In this document: positions 44,978-53,424 of the stretch, in pieces | How the letters are laid out: the number at the start of each line of letters is the position of its first letter | Numbering within the stretch: the stretch's first letter is position 1 | Assembly: GCF_003207955.1 (NCBI RefSeq) | Contig: NZ_NOXG01000004.1 | Location: forward strand, 124,001 to 188,000 | DNA: 64,000 nt | Direction of reading: 5' to 3' | From: Novacetimonas pomaceti | GTDB taxonomy: Bacteria > Pseudomonadota > Alphaproteobacteria > Acetobacterales > Acetobacteraceae | Notes under the pieces: model-generated | Databases searched by the model: none | Seen by the model: only the letters and a program-made list of their open reading frames with translations | What the model was told of the DNA's origin: nothing | Made by a program: the position numbers and the translations under genes

Positions 44978-47758
44978 TCAGTCGGCCTTGTCCGTCGGGG
45001 CATCGGCCGCAGCGTCGGTCGTGGTATCGGCCGGGGCCTTGCGGCTTCTGGTGGCGGTCGCCTTTTTCGGGGCCGCCTTGCTGGTGGTGGCCTTTTTCGC
45101 GGCGGTCTTCCTGCGCGCGGGCTTCTTCGCCGGGGCCTCGCCTTCGGCCGCGTCAGCGCCATCGGCCGTTTTCGACGCCTTCGCCTTGCGCGTCGTGGTC
45201 TTTGCCTTCGCCTTGGTGGTCTTGCCTTTCGCCTTGGCCTTCAGCGGCTTGCCCTTTTCCGCCAGCAGGGCCAGCGCCTCGTCCATCGTGACATCGTTCA
45301 TGTCCTGCCCGCGCGGGAGGGTGGCGACGATCTGCCCATGCTGGACATAGGGGCCAAAGCGGCCCTTGCGCACCATTACCGGCTCTCCGTCCTTGGGGTG
45401 CGGGCCGATGGTGCGGATGGAGGCAAGCTTTTTCGCCAGCGCGTCGACCGCGCGGTTCAGCCCCACCGTCAGGACATCGTCATCCTTGTCCAGCGACCCG
45501 TACACCGCCCCCATCTTCACATAGGGGCCAAAGCGGCCAAGCCCCGCCTCGATCGGCTCTCCCGTTTCGGGATGGATGCCCACGATGCGCGGAAGCGACA
45601 GCAGGCCAAGCGCCTGTTCCAGCGTGATCTTGTCCCCTTCGATCCCGCGCGGGATGGTCGCGCGCTTGGGCTTGGCCTTCTTGTCCTCGGGGTCGGGTTC
45701 GCCAAGCTGCACATACAGCCCCCACGGCCCGCGCCGCACGGTGACCTCCGGCCCGCCATCGGGCGCGTTGCCAAGGACGCGCATCCCTTCCTTGAGGGAA
45801 TCCGCGTCCTCCGCCTCCTTGGGGTCAACCACGAGGCGACGGGTGTACTGGCACGTGGGATAGTTGGAACAGCCGATGAACGCCCCGTAACGCCCCAGCT
45901 TCAGCCCCAGCCGCCCGGTATGGCACGCGGTGCAGACGCGCGGGTCGCCGCCATCCTCCCTCGGCGGGAAGAAATAGGGGGCAAGGTCCGCGTCCAGCGC
46001 GCTGATGACGTCGGAGATCTTGAGGTCTTTTGTCTGGTCCACCGCGTGGGAGAAGTCGCTCCAGAAGGCCGACATCACGTCGCGCCAGTTGGCCCGCCCG
46101 CCCGAAATGTCATCAAGCTGCTCCTCCAGTCCCGCCGTGAACTGCGTATCGACATAGCGTTCGAAGAAGGAGGTCAGGAAGGCGGTGACAAGCCGCCCGC
46201 GATCCTCGGGGATGAAGCGGCGGTTTTCGAGGCGGACATAATTGCGGTCGCGCAGCACCGTCAGGATGGAGGCATAGGTGGAGGGACGGCCGATGCCGAT
46301 TTCCTCCATCTTCTTCACCAGCGACGCCTCGGAATAACGCGGCGGCGGCTGGGTGAAATGCTGGTCCGCCGCGACGTCCCCGCGTCTGAGGCCGTCGCCC
46401 TCGCCCATGGCGGGCAGCATGCGGTCCTGATCCGAATCCTCGTCCGTCTTCGTCGCGCTGTCGTCGCGCCCTTCGCTATAGAGGCGCAGGAACCCGTCGA
46501 ACGCGATCATCGACCCCGTCGCGCGCAGGGTGCAGCGTCCCTGCGCATCGCGGATGTCAACCGCCACCTGGTCGAGTTCGGCCGACTGCATCTGGCTGGC
46601 GACGGAGCGTTTCCAGATCAGTTCATACAGCCGCTTCTGGTCCGCGTTGAGGTAACGCGCCATGTCGGCGGGCGTGCGGCGCACGTCGGTCGGGCGGATG
46701 GCCTCGTGCGCTTCCTGCGCGTTCTTGGCCTTGGTGGAATAGACGCGGGCCTTGGCCGGGACGTAATCGTCGCCGAACGCCCGGCCGATATGCGAACGGA
46801 TCGCGCCGATGGCCTCGCCCGCCATCTGCACGCCGTCGGTTCGCATATAGGTGATCAGGCCGACCGTCTCGCCGCCGATATCGATGCCTTCATACAGCTG
46901 CTGGGCCGTGCGCATCGCCACCTGCGCGCCCATGCCGAGCTTGCGCGACGCCTCCTGCTGCATGGTCGAGGTGGTGAAGGGCGGCGGCGGGTTGCGCTTG
47001 ACCTTGCGCCGTTCGACCGCGCCGACGCTGAAGCTGCCGCCTTCGACCGTGGCCTTGGCGGCCATGGCGCGGGCTTCGTCATTGAGGTCGAACTGATCGA
47101 GCTTGCGCCCGTCAAGGTGCGTCAGCCGCGCGGTGAAGGACGCGCCCTTCGGCGTGGCGAAGGCGGCGGTGATCGACCAGTATTCGCGCGGGCGGAAGAC
47201 CTCGATCTCCGCCTCGCGCTCGCAGATCAGGCGCAGGGCGACGGACTGCACGCGGCCCGCGCTGCGCGATCCCGGCAGCTTGCGCCACAGCACGGGGGAA
47301 AGCGTGAAACCGACAAGGTAGTCCAGGGCACGCCGCGCCAGATACGCCTCGATCAGCGGGAAATCGAGGTCGCGTGGATGCGCCATGGCGGTCTGGATGG
47401 CGCTTTTCGTGATCTCGTTGAAGGTCACGCGCTGCACGTCCACACCCTTGAGGAGGTTCTTCTCCTCAAGCATGGAGCGGACATGCCACGAGATCGCCTC
47501 CCCCTCCCGATCCGGGTCAGTCGCCAGATACAGGTGCCGCGCCCCGCGCAGGGCACGCGCGATCGCCGCCATCTGCTTGGCGCCGCGCTCGTCGGCTTCC
47601 CATACCATGGCGAAGCCCTCGTCCGGGCGCACGCTGCCATCCTTGGGCGGCAGGTCGCGCACATGCCCGAACGAGGCGAGAACCGTGTAGTTGTCACCCA
47701 GATACTTATTGATCGTTTTCGCCTTGGCTGGCGATTCGACCACCACGACGTCAGTCAT
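44978..47758 (-). CDS. topA: DNA topoisomerase I
   Basis: Relaxes negative supercoils. 926 residues. TOPRIM domain (VVESPAKAKTINKYLG, DPDREGEAISWH), catalytic tyrosine in VGLITYMRTDGVQ near residue 310. One four-cysteine zinc motif (CTACHTGRLGL, IGCSNYPTC), then two or three glycine-rich repeats of the form GRFGPYVK/Q. The last 85 residues are an Ala/Lys/Thr-rich histone H1-like tail, likely for nonspecific DNA binding. It is 22 bases after dprA. Confidence 0.97.
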   Translation of the reverse strand: MTDVVVVESPAKAKTINKYLGDNYTVLASFGHVRDLPPKDGSVRPDEGFAMVWEADERGAKQMAAIARALRGARHLYLATDPDREGEAISWHVRSMLEEKNLLKGVDVQRVTFNEITKSAIQTAMAHPRDLDFPLIEAYLARRALDYLVGFTLSPVLWRKLPGSRSAGRVQSVALRLICEREAEIEVFRPREYWSITAAFATPKGASFTARLTHLDGRKLDQFDLNDEARAMAAKATVEGGSFSVGAVERRKVKRNPPPPFTTSTMQQEASRKLGMGAQVAMRTAQQLYEGIDIGGETVGLITYMRTDGVQMAGEAIGAIRSHIGRAFGDDYVPAKARVYSTKAKNAQEAHEAIRPTDVRRTPADMARYLNADQKRLYELIWKRSVASQMQSAELDQVAVDIRDAQGRCTLRATGSMIAFDGFLRLYSEGRDDSATKTDEDSDQDRMLPAMGEGDGLRRGDVAADQHFTQPPPRYSEASLVKKMEEIGIGRPSTYASILTVLRDRNYVRLENRRFIPEDRGRLVTAFLTSFFERYVDTQFTAGLEEQLDDISGGRANWRDVMSAFWSDFSHAVDQTKDLKISDVISALDADLAPYFFPPREDGGDPRVCTACHTGRLGLKLGRYGAFIGCSNYPTCQYTRRLVVDPKEAEDADSLKEGMRVLGNAPDGGPEVTVRRGPWGLYVQLGEPDPEDKKAKPKRATIPRGIEGDKITLEQALGLLSLPRIVGIHPETGEPIEAGLGRFGPYVKMGAVYGSLDKDDDVLTVGLNRAVDALAKKLASIRTIGPHPKDGEPVMVRKGRFGPYVQHGQIVATLPRGQDMNDVTMDEALALLAEKGKPLKAKAKGKTTKAKAKTTTRKAKASKTADGADAAEGEAPAKKPARRKTAAKKATTSKAAPKKATATRSRKAPADTTTDAAADAPTDKAD

Positions 47759-47780
47759 TGTGTCTCCGGATCACGCTTTA

Positions 47781-48938
47781 TCAATCCATCGGTTGTCCGT
47801 GGCCATGCCGGGGGGCGGAAGACAGGACGACCATGTCCCCCGCAAGGACGTCGATCAGGCCCGACATTTCCATTTCCGACAGCACCGCAAGGACGGTTGC
47901 CGTCGAGAACTGGCAGCGCCGTACGATATCGTCAACACTCGATGGCGCGAAAGACAGCAGTTCACGTACCGCCTCATGCGCCCCACGGGCGTCCATCCGG
48001 GGGGCGGAAGGGGCGTTTTCCGCCATTTCCGGCAGGGCTGGCGCGGGATTGGCGACTGGCGTGAAAAGAGGCGGCGATACAGGCCCCGACGGCAGTTCGC
48101 GCAGGATGTCGCGCTCATTCTCCGTCAGGACCGCGCCCTGGCGCAAGAGGTCGTTGCTGCCATGACAGCGCGGGTCAAGCGGGGAGCCGGGAACCGCGAA
48201 CACGATCCTGTCATAGTCGAGGGCCATGCGCGCGGTAATCAGGCTGCCGGAGCGAAGGGCCGCCTCGATCACCACGCAGCCAAGGCTGATTCCCGCGATC
48301 AGGCGGTTGCGGCGCGGGAAATGCCGCGCCTGGGGCACGGTGCCGGGCGGGGCCTCCGTCACCAGCGCGCCATGTTGCGCGATTTCATGATGCAGGCGGG
48401 CATGTTCGGGGGGATAGGGACAGTCCAGCCCGCCCGCGATGGCGGCCACGGTGCGGCGCGCGGGCAATGCGCCACGATGGGCGGCGGCGTCGATTCCGCG
48501 CGCCAGCCCCGACATGACGCACACCCCCGCCGCCGCCAGCATGACGGACAGGCTTTCGGCGATGCGCATCCCGCCGGAGGAGGCATTGCGCGCCCCCACG
48601 ACGCCCACGACCCGCCCGCGCATCAGCGTCGCATCCCCCATGACCGAAAGCACCGGCGGCGCGTCCGCCACGATGGCAAGGGCGGGGGGATAGTCAGGGT
48701 CGCCATGGACAATGACGCGCCCGCCGATCCGCGCCGTGCGCTCCATCTCCCGCGCGATGTCATCGGCGTGGGGCACGCGGTCGGCGTCGCGCCCGCGCAG
48801 CAGGACGTCAAGCGCGGCCGCGGCGGAACCATGGACGCGGATCAGGCGGTGATAGGAAACCGGGCCGATGCCCCGCGTGCGCGCCAGCCGCAGGCATGCG
48901 GCCACGGTGGCGGCGGGGACAGGGCCCGGCCCGTTCAT
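47781..48938 (-). CDS. dprA: DNA processing protein DprA
   Basis: Binds incoming single-stranded DNA and loads RecA during natural transformation. 385 residues. The Rossmann-like core has VVGARNASSGG, MSGLARGIDAAAHRGAL and FPRRNRLIAGIS. The C-terminal winged helix (FAPSSVDDIVRRCQFSTATV) is present. Start ATG 48938 overlaps the plsY stop (ATGA). comEC lies in the same window, so at least two competence-type genes are here. Confidence 0.93.
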   Translation of the reverse strand: MNGPGPVPAATVAACLRLARTRGIGPVSYHRLIRVHGSAAAALDVLLRGRDADRVPHADDIAREMERTARIGGRVIVHGDPDYPPALAIVADAPPVLSVMGDATLMRGRVVGVVGARNASSGGMRIAESLSVMLAAAGVCVMSGLARGIDAAAHRGALPARRTVAAIAGGLDCPYPPEHARLHHEIAQHGALVTEAPPGTVPQARHFPRRNRLIAGISLGCVVIEAALRSGSLITARMALDYDRIVFAVPGSPLDPRCHGSNDLLRQGAVLTENERDILRELPSGPVSPPLFTPVANPAPALPEMAENAPSAPRMDARGAHEAVRELLSFAPSSVDDIVRRCQFSTATVLAVLSEMEMSGLIDVLAGDMVVLSSAPRHGHGQPMD

Positions 48939-49585
48939 TTCCCGCCCTGGTTGCCGCCTTGGCCGATCCGTGGTTCGGTGCCGGTAAAGATGCGGGTGAT
49001 GTTGGCGTGATGCCGCGCAAGGATCAGCAGCGCGATCAGCACGCCCGACAGGTAGATGGGCGATGAAAAGGGGATATGGCCCGGCCAGTTCATCAGCAGG
49101 GGCAGGGCCGCGAACGCCACCAGCGCCCCGGCGGACGATATCTTCGTCACCTTGGCGAAAATCAGCCACACGGCGCAGCAGCACAGCCCGATGGCGGGCG
49201 ACAGGGCGATCATGCTGCCCAGTCCCGTGGCGACACCCTTGCCGCCCTTGAATTTCAGCCATACCGGAAAGCAGTGCCCGGCCACCGCGCAGGCCGCCGC
49301 CAGCGCCTCTGCCGCGCCGGTATGGAACGGACACAGCACGAAGGCGCAGAACACCGCGAACGCACCCTTGGTCGCATCGAGGACAAGCGTCCCCGCCGCC
49401 AGTTTCCTGTTGCCGGTCCGCAGGACGTTCGTCGCGCCGATATTGCCCGACCCGATCTGGCGGATGTCACCCTCCCCCGACAGGGCCGTCAGCACCAGCC
49501 CGAAGGGAATGCTGCCGATCAGGTAGGACAGGAACCCCACCCCCGCCATGAGCGGCAGGTCATAGGAGGGAATGCCGTAAATCAT
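48935..49585 (-). CDS. plsY: Glycerol-3-phosphate acyltransferase PlsY
   Basis: Membrane enzyme that puts the first acyl chain on glycerol-3-phosphate, using acyl phosphate. 216 residues, five or six membrane segments. Signature loops: IGSGNIGATNVLRTGNR, FKGGKGVATGLG and ILARHHANITRIFTG. ATG 49585 overlaps the pyrC' stop (ATGA). Confidence 0.95.
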   Translation of the reverse strand: MIYGIPSYDLPLMAGVGFLSYLIGSIPFGLVLTALSGEGDIRQIGSGNIGATNVLRTGNRKLAAGTLVLDATKGAFAVFCAFVLCPFHTGAAEALAAACAVAGHCFPVWLKFKGGKGVATGLGSMIALSPAIGLCCCAVWLIFAKVTKISSAGALVAFAALPLLMNWPGHIPFSSPIYLSGVLIALLILARHHANITRIFTGTEPRIGQGGNQGGK

Positions 49586-50877
49586 GGCGTATCCAGCCCG
49601 AACACCTGTCGCCCGGCCTTCCATGTCGCCAGCACCCGTCCCTCCAGCGCGCGTCCGTCAAAGGGGGTGTTCTGCGCCTTGCCGGGCAGTTCGCCCGCCT
49701 CCACCTTCCAGGCGCGTTCCGGGTCGAACAGGCACAGGTCGGCCGCAGCCCCCGCCGCCAGCGTCCCGGCCCCGCTGCCCAGCAGGGCGGCGGGACGGTG
49801 CGTCAGCAGGCCCAGCGCGTCGGACAGGGCGAGGTTGCCCGCATGCACCTGCGCCAGCGTCACCGACAGCAGCGTGGCAAGGCCCGTTCCCCCCGCCGCC
49901 GCGACGGCAAAGGGCTGGCGCTTGTCATCGGCGTCGCACGGCGCATGGTCGGAGGCGATGGCGTCGATCGTCCCGTCGGCCAGCGCCGCGCAGACCGCCC
50001 GGCGGTCCGCCTCCGCCCGCAGGGGGGGCGACAGCTTGGCATAGGTGCGGAAATCGCCGATCACCGTCTCGTTCAGGTCGAAATAGGGCGGCGCGGTGTC
50101 GCATGTGACATTCAGGCCGTCCGCCTTGGCCTGCCGGATCAGGTCCAGACCCTCGGCGGTGGAGACATGGCCGAAATGCAGCCGTCCGCCCGTCATGCGC
50201 GCAAGGCGCAGGTCGCGCGCGATGAGGATGGCCTCCGCCGCCGGGGGAATGCCCGCAAGGCCAAGCCGCGTCGCCAGTTCCCCATCCGTGGCGCAGCCGC
50301 CACGCGCCAGCGCCGGGTCCTCGGGGTGTTGCACCACCATCGCGCCGAACGCGCGGGCATAGGTCAGGAGCTGGCGCATCAGGCGCGTGTCGGCAATGGC
50401 GCGGATGCCGTCGGTGAACGCCACCGCCCCGGCTTCGTTCAGAAGGCCGATTTCCGCCATCTCGCTGCCTTCGCACCCGCGCGTCAGCGCGCCATAGGGC
50501 AGGATGCCGATCATGCCGGTTTCCTCGCCCCGCGTGCGCAGCAGGCGCACCAGCGCCGGGTCGTCGATCGTCGGCAGGCAGTTCGGCAGCACGGCGATCG
50601 TCGTGATCCCGCCCGCGACCGCGGCCCGCGCGGCCGACGCTACGGTCTCGCGGTATTCGAAACCCGGCTCCCCGATGGTGACGCGCATGTCCACCAGACC
50701 GGGGCACAGGACCATGCGCCCGTCGCCACGCACGATGGCCGCCCCCTCGGGCGCGCCTTCGGCCTGCGGCAGGTCGATGCCCGCGATCACGCCATCGCGC
50801 ACCAGCAGGCGGCCGGGCCGGTCCACGCCGCTGGCGGGATCGATCAGGCGCACATTTTCAAATATGGTCGCGCTCAT
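49582..50877 (-). CDS. pyrC: Dihydroorotase-like protein PyrC', probably non-catalytic
   Basis: 431 residues, amidohydrolase fold of class I dihydroorotase. The metal-binding HxH normally found in VDxHxHxREPG is replaced: here VDMRVTIGEPGFEYRET. The later site usually ASDHAPH reads ASDHAPCDADD. Histidines survive only in HFGHVSTAEG and VVQHPEDP. This is the pattern of degenerate PyrC' proteins that act as a structural partner of aspartate carbamoyltransferase. It overlaps pyrB by ATGA, fitting a complex. A true dihydroorotase should be encoded elsewhere. Confidence 0.9.
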   Translation of the reverse strand: MSATIFENVRLIDPASGVDRPGRLLVRDGVIAGIDLPQAEGAPEGAAIVRGDGRMVLCPGLVDMRVTIGEPGFEYRETVASAARAAVAGGITTIAVLPNCLPTIDDPALVRLLRTRGEETGMIGILPYGALTRGCEGSEMAEIGLLNEAGAVAFTDGIRAIADTRLMRQLLTYARAFGAMVVQHPEDPALARGGCATDGELATRLGLAGIPPAAEAILIARDLRLARMTGGRLHFGHVSTAEGLDLIRQAKADGLNVTCDTAPPYFDLNETVIGDFRTYAKLSPPLRAEADRRAVCAALADGTIDAIASDHAPCDADDKRQPFAVAAAGGTGLATLLSVTLAQVHAGNLALSDALGLLTHRPAALLGSGAGTLAAGAAADLCLFDPERAWKVEAGELPGKAQNTPFDGRALEGRVLATWKAGRQVFGLDTP

Positions 50878-51866
50878 CGCATGTCCTCCCCCCGGGAGAG
50901 GAGGTCGAGCACGGCCATGCGCACCGCCACCCCCATCTCGACCTGCTCGCGAATGACGCTCTGTTCGGAATCGGCGACGCGGCTGTCGATTTCCACCCCC
51001 CGGTTCATCGGGCCGGGATGCATCACCAGCGCGCCGGGCCGCGCCAGCGCCAGGCGTTTCCCGTCCAGCCCGAAGAAACGGAAATATTCGCGCGGGCTGG
51101 GGACCTGCCCGCCCTTCATCCGTTCGCGCTGGATGCGCAGCATCATCACGACATCCACGTCGCGCAGCCCGTCTTCCATCGTGTGGTAAACCTCCACCCC
51201 CAGCGCGGCGATGGCGCGCGGCACCAGCGTCGGCGGGCCCACGACGCGCACCTTGCAGCCCATCGCGCATAGCAGGTGGATGTTCGAGCGCGCCACGCGG
51301 CTGTGGCTGACATCGCCGCAGATCGCGACCGTCAGGCCGTGCAGCCCGCTGAAATGGCGGCGGATCGTCAGCGCGTCGAGCAGCGCCTGCGTCGGGTGTT
51401 CATGCGTCCCGTCGCCGGCGTTGACGACGCTGGCCTCCACCTTCTGCGCCAGCAGGGCGGGCGCGCCGGACTGCGAATGGCGCACCACCAGCAGGTCGGT
51501 GCGCATGGCGTTCAGCGTCGCGGCGGTATCCAGCAGCGTCTCGCCCTTGTTGACCGAGGAATTGGCCACCGACATGTTCACCACGTCCGCGCCCAGCCGC
51601 TTGCCCGCCAGCTCAAAGGACGTGCGGGTGCGGGTGCTGTCCTCGAAAAACAGGTTGATGAGCGTCCGCCCCCGCAGCAGGTCGCGCGGCGTCTTTCGCG
51701 AGCGGTTCAGCAGCGTATAGCTTTCGGCGAGGTCGAGGATCGGGGTGATTCGGGTCGGGTGCATGCCCTGCACCCCCAGCAGGTGCCGGGGGGACGCGCG
51801 AAAGAACTGCCCCCCCGTCGCGCGTGGAGGGGCGGGGGAGTGTGTCGCGCGTTCATTCATGGGCAA
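50874..51866 (-). CDS. pyrB: Aspartate carbamoyltransferase catalytic subunit
   Basis: First committed pyrimidine step: carbamoyl phosphate plus aspartate to carbamoylaspartate. 330 residues. Carbamoyl-phosphate motif in FFEDSTRTRTSFELA, then HEHPTQALLDALT and HPGPMNRGVEI. An N-terminal extension of about 30 residues precedes the core, as in enzymes that pair with a PyrC-like protein. Start near 51866 overlaps the gltX end by 14 bases. No pyrI regulatory gene is nearby. Confidence 0.95.
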   Translation of the reverse strand: MPMNERATHSPAPPRATGGQFFRASPRHLLGVQGMHPTRITPILDLAESYTLLNRSRKTPRDLLRGRTLINLFFEDSTRTRTSFELAGKRLGADVVNMSVANSSVNKGETLLDTAATLNAMRTDLLVVRHSQSGAPALLAQKVEASVVNAGDGTHEHPTQALLDALTIRRHFSGLHGLTVAICGDVSHSRVARSNIHLLCAMGCKVRVVGPPTLVPRAIAALGVEVYHTMEDGLRDVDVVMMLRIQRERMKGGQVPSPREYFRFFGLDGKRLALARPGALVMHPGPMNRGVEIDSRVADSEQSVIREQVEMGVAVRMAVLDLLSRGEDMR

Positions 51867-53256
51867 CCGCCTTGATCCGGGCGAGGACTTCGTCGCGGCC
51901 TAGCGCGAGAAGCGTGTCATCGATGCCGGGCGACATGCTCGACCCCGTGACCGCCGCGCGCAGCGGCTGCGCCACCTTGCCAAGCTTGAGTTCGTTTTCC
52001 TCCGCGAAGCGGCGCAGCGTCGCGTCGATGCCCGGCCCGTCGAAGGGGGACAGCGCCTCCAGCTGCGTCGCAAGGCGTCCCAGCATCGCGCGGTTTTCGG
52101 GCGTCAGCAGCTTCTGCGCCTTCGCATCGAACGGCAGCGGGATGGACCGGCCGAGGAAGGCCGCGTTTTCCGCCAGTTCCACCAGCGTCTTGGCCCGTTC
52201 CTTCAGCCCCGGCATCAGCCGCAGGACGCGCGCACGCGTCGCATCACCGGTGTCCACGCCCTCGACCTGCGACAGGCGCTCCATCACGTCATCGGTCAGG
52301 CGCGTATCATCGGCCCGGCGCATCCACACGCCGTTGATATGCAGAAGCTTGGCATAATCCATGCGCGAGGGGGACCGGCCCACCCCGTCAAGGTCGAACA
52401 GCCTGATCTGCTCGTCGCGCGACAGGATTTCCGCGTCGCCATGGCCCCAGCCAAGGCGCAGAAGGTAGTTGTCCAGCGCCTCCGGCAGGTAACCCATCTC
52501 CCGGAATTCCACCACCGACTGCGCGCCGTGGCGCTTCGACAGCTTGGCGCCGTCAGGGCCGTGGATCAGCGGCAGGTGGGCGAATTTCGGCAGGTCCCAT
52601 CCCATCGCGCGATAGATCATCGCCTGGCGGAAGGTATTGGTCAGGTGATCGTCGCCGCGGATGACGTGCGTGATGTCCATGTCATGGTCATCGACCACCA
52701 CCGCAAGCTGATAGACCGGGGTGCCGTCGGCGCGCAGGATGATCATGTCATCAAGTTCGGAGTTGGCGACCCGGACCTCGCCCTGCACCAGGTCGTGGAT
52801 GACGGTCTCCCCCTCGCGCGGGGCCTTGATGCGCACGGTATAGGGCGCGTCCCTGGGGGCGTCGGCGGGATCGCGGTCGCGCCACATCCCGTTATAGCGC
52901 GGCGGCCGGCCCTCGGCCATCGCCGTCTCGCGCATTTCCTTGAGTTCCTCGGCCGTGCAGTAGCAGCGATAGGCCAGCCCGCGTTCCAGAAGCTCATGCG
53001 CGACCTGCGTATGGCGTGCCTGCCGGGTGGACTGGAACACGGGTTCCTCGTCCCACTGGATTCCCATCCATGCAAGGCCGTCGAACAGCACGTCCACCGC
53101 CTTCTGGGTGGAGCGTTCGCGATCCGTATCCTCGATGCGGAGGAGGAAACTGCCGCCGTGATGGCGGGCATAGAGGAAATTGAACAGGGCGGCCCGGGCG
53201 TTGCCGATATGCAGCAGGCCGGTGGGGCTGGGGGCGAAGCGTGTACGGACAGTCAT
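51853..53256 (-). CDS. gltX: Glutamate--tRNA ligase
   Basis: Charges tRNA-Glu (and possibly tRNA-Gln in organisms using amidation). 467 residues. HIGH-type motif in RFAPSPTGLLHIGNARA, KMSKS-type motif in AKLSKRHGAQSV, anticodon domain from about 310. Start ATG 53256 fits the conserved TRFAPSPTG beginning; an in-frame ATG lies 6 codons upstream. It is the first gene of the long minus-strand run and is divergent from comEC. Confidence 0.96.
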   Translation of the reverse strand: MTVRTRFAPSPTGLLHIGNARAALFNFLYARHHGGSFLLRIEDTDRERSTQKAVDVLFDGLAWMGIQWDEEPVFQSTRQARHTQVAHELLERGLAYRCYCTAEELKEMRETAMAEGRPPRYNGMWRDRDPADAPRDAPYTVRIKAPREGETVIHDLVQGEVRVANSELDDMIILRADGTPVYQLAVVVDDHDMDITHVIRGDDHLTNTFRQAMIYRAMGWDLPKFAHLPLIHGPDGAKLSKRHGAQSVVEFREMGYLPEALDNYLLRLGWGHGDAEILSRDEQIRLFDLDGVGRSPSRMDYAKLLHINGVWMRRADDTRLTDDVMERLSQVEGVDTGDATRARVLRLMPGLKERAKTLVELAENAAFLGRSIPLPFDAKAQKLLTPENRAMLGRLATQLEALSPFDGPGIDATLRRFAEENELKLGKVAQPLRAAVTGSSMSPGIDDTLLALGRDEVLARIKAVAHE

Positions 53257-53424
53257 GAAACGGCTCCTTAGCATGTGTTGGGTCCAGCCAACAGGGGGCA
53301 GGTGCGTCCGGGCCGGTCGATATCGCGTCCGGCGGGCGTGATATATACGGTCGAATCGTCCCTTCCTTACGCGCAACCCTGACGGAGCAGCCTTATCCCC
53401 GATCCTGCGTCCCCCCGCGCGCCG

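Noticed and set aside
45338..48064. A 908-codon open frame on the plus strand opposite topA
   Set aside because: It mirrors topA in a GC-rich genome where stop codons are rare on the opposite strand. Composition is Arg/His/Gly-rich with no domain, and topA is certain.
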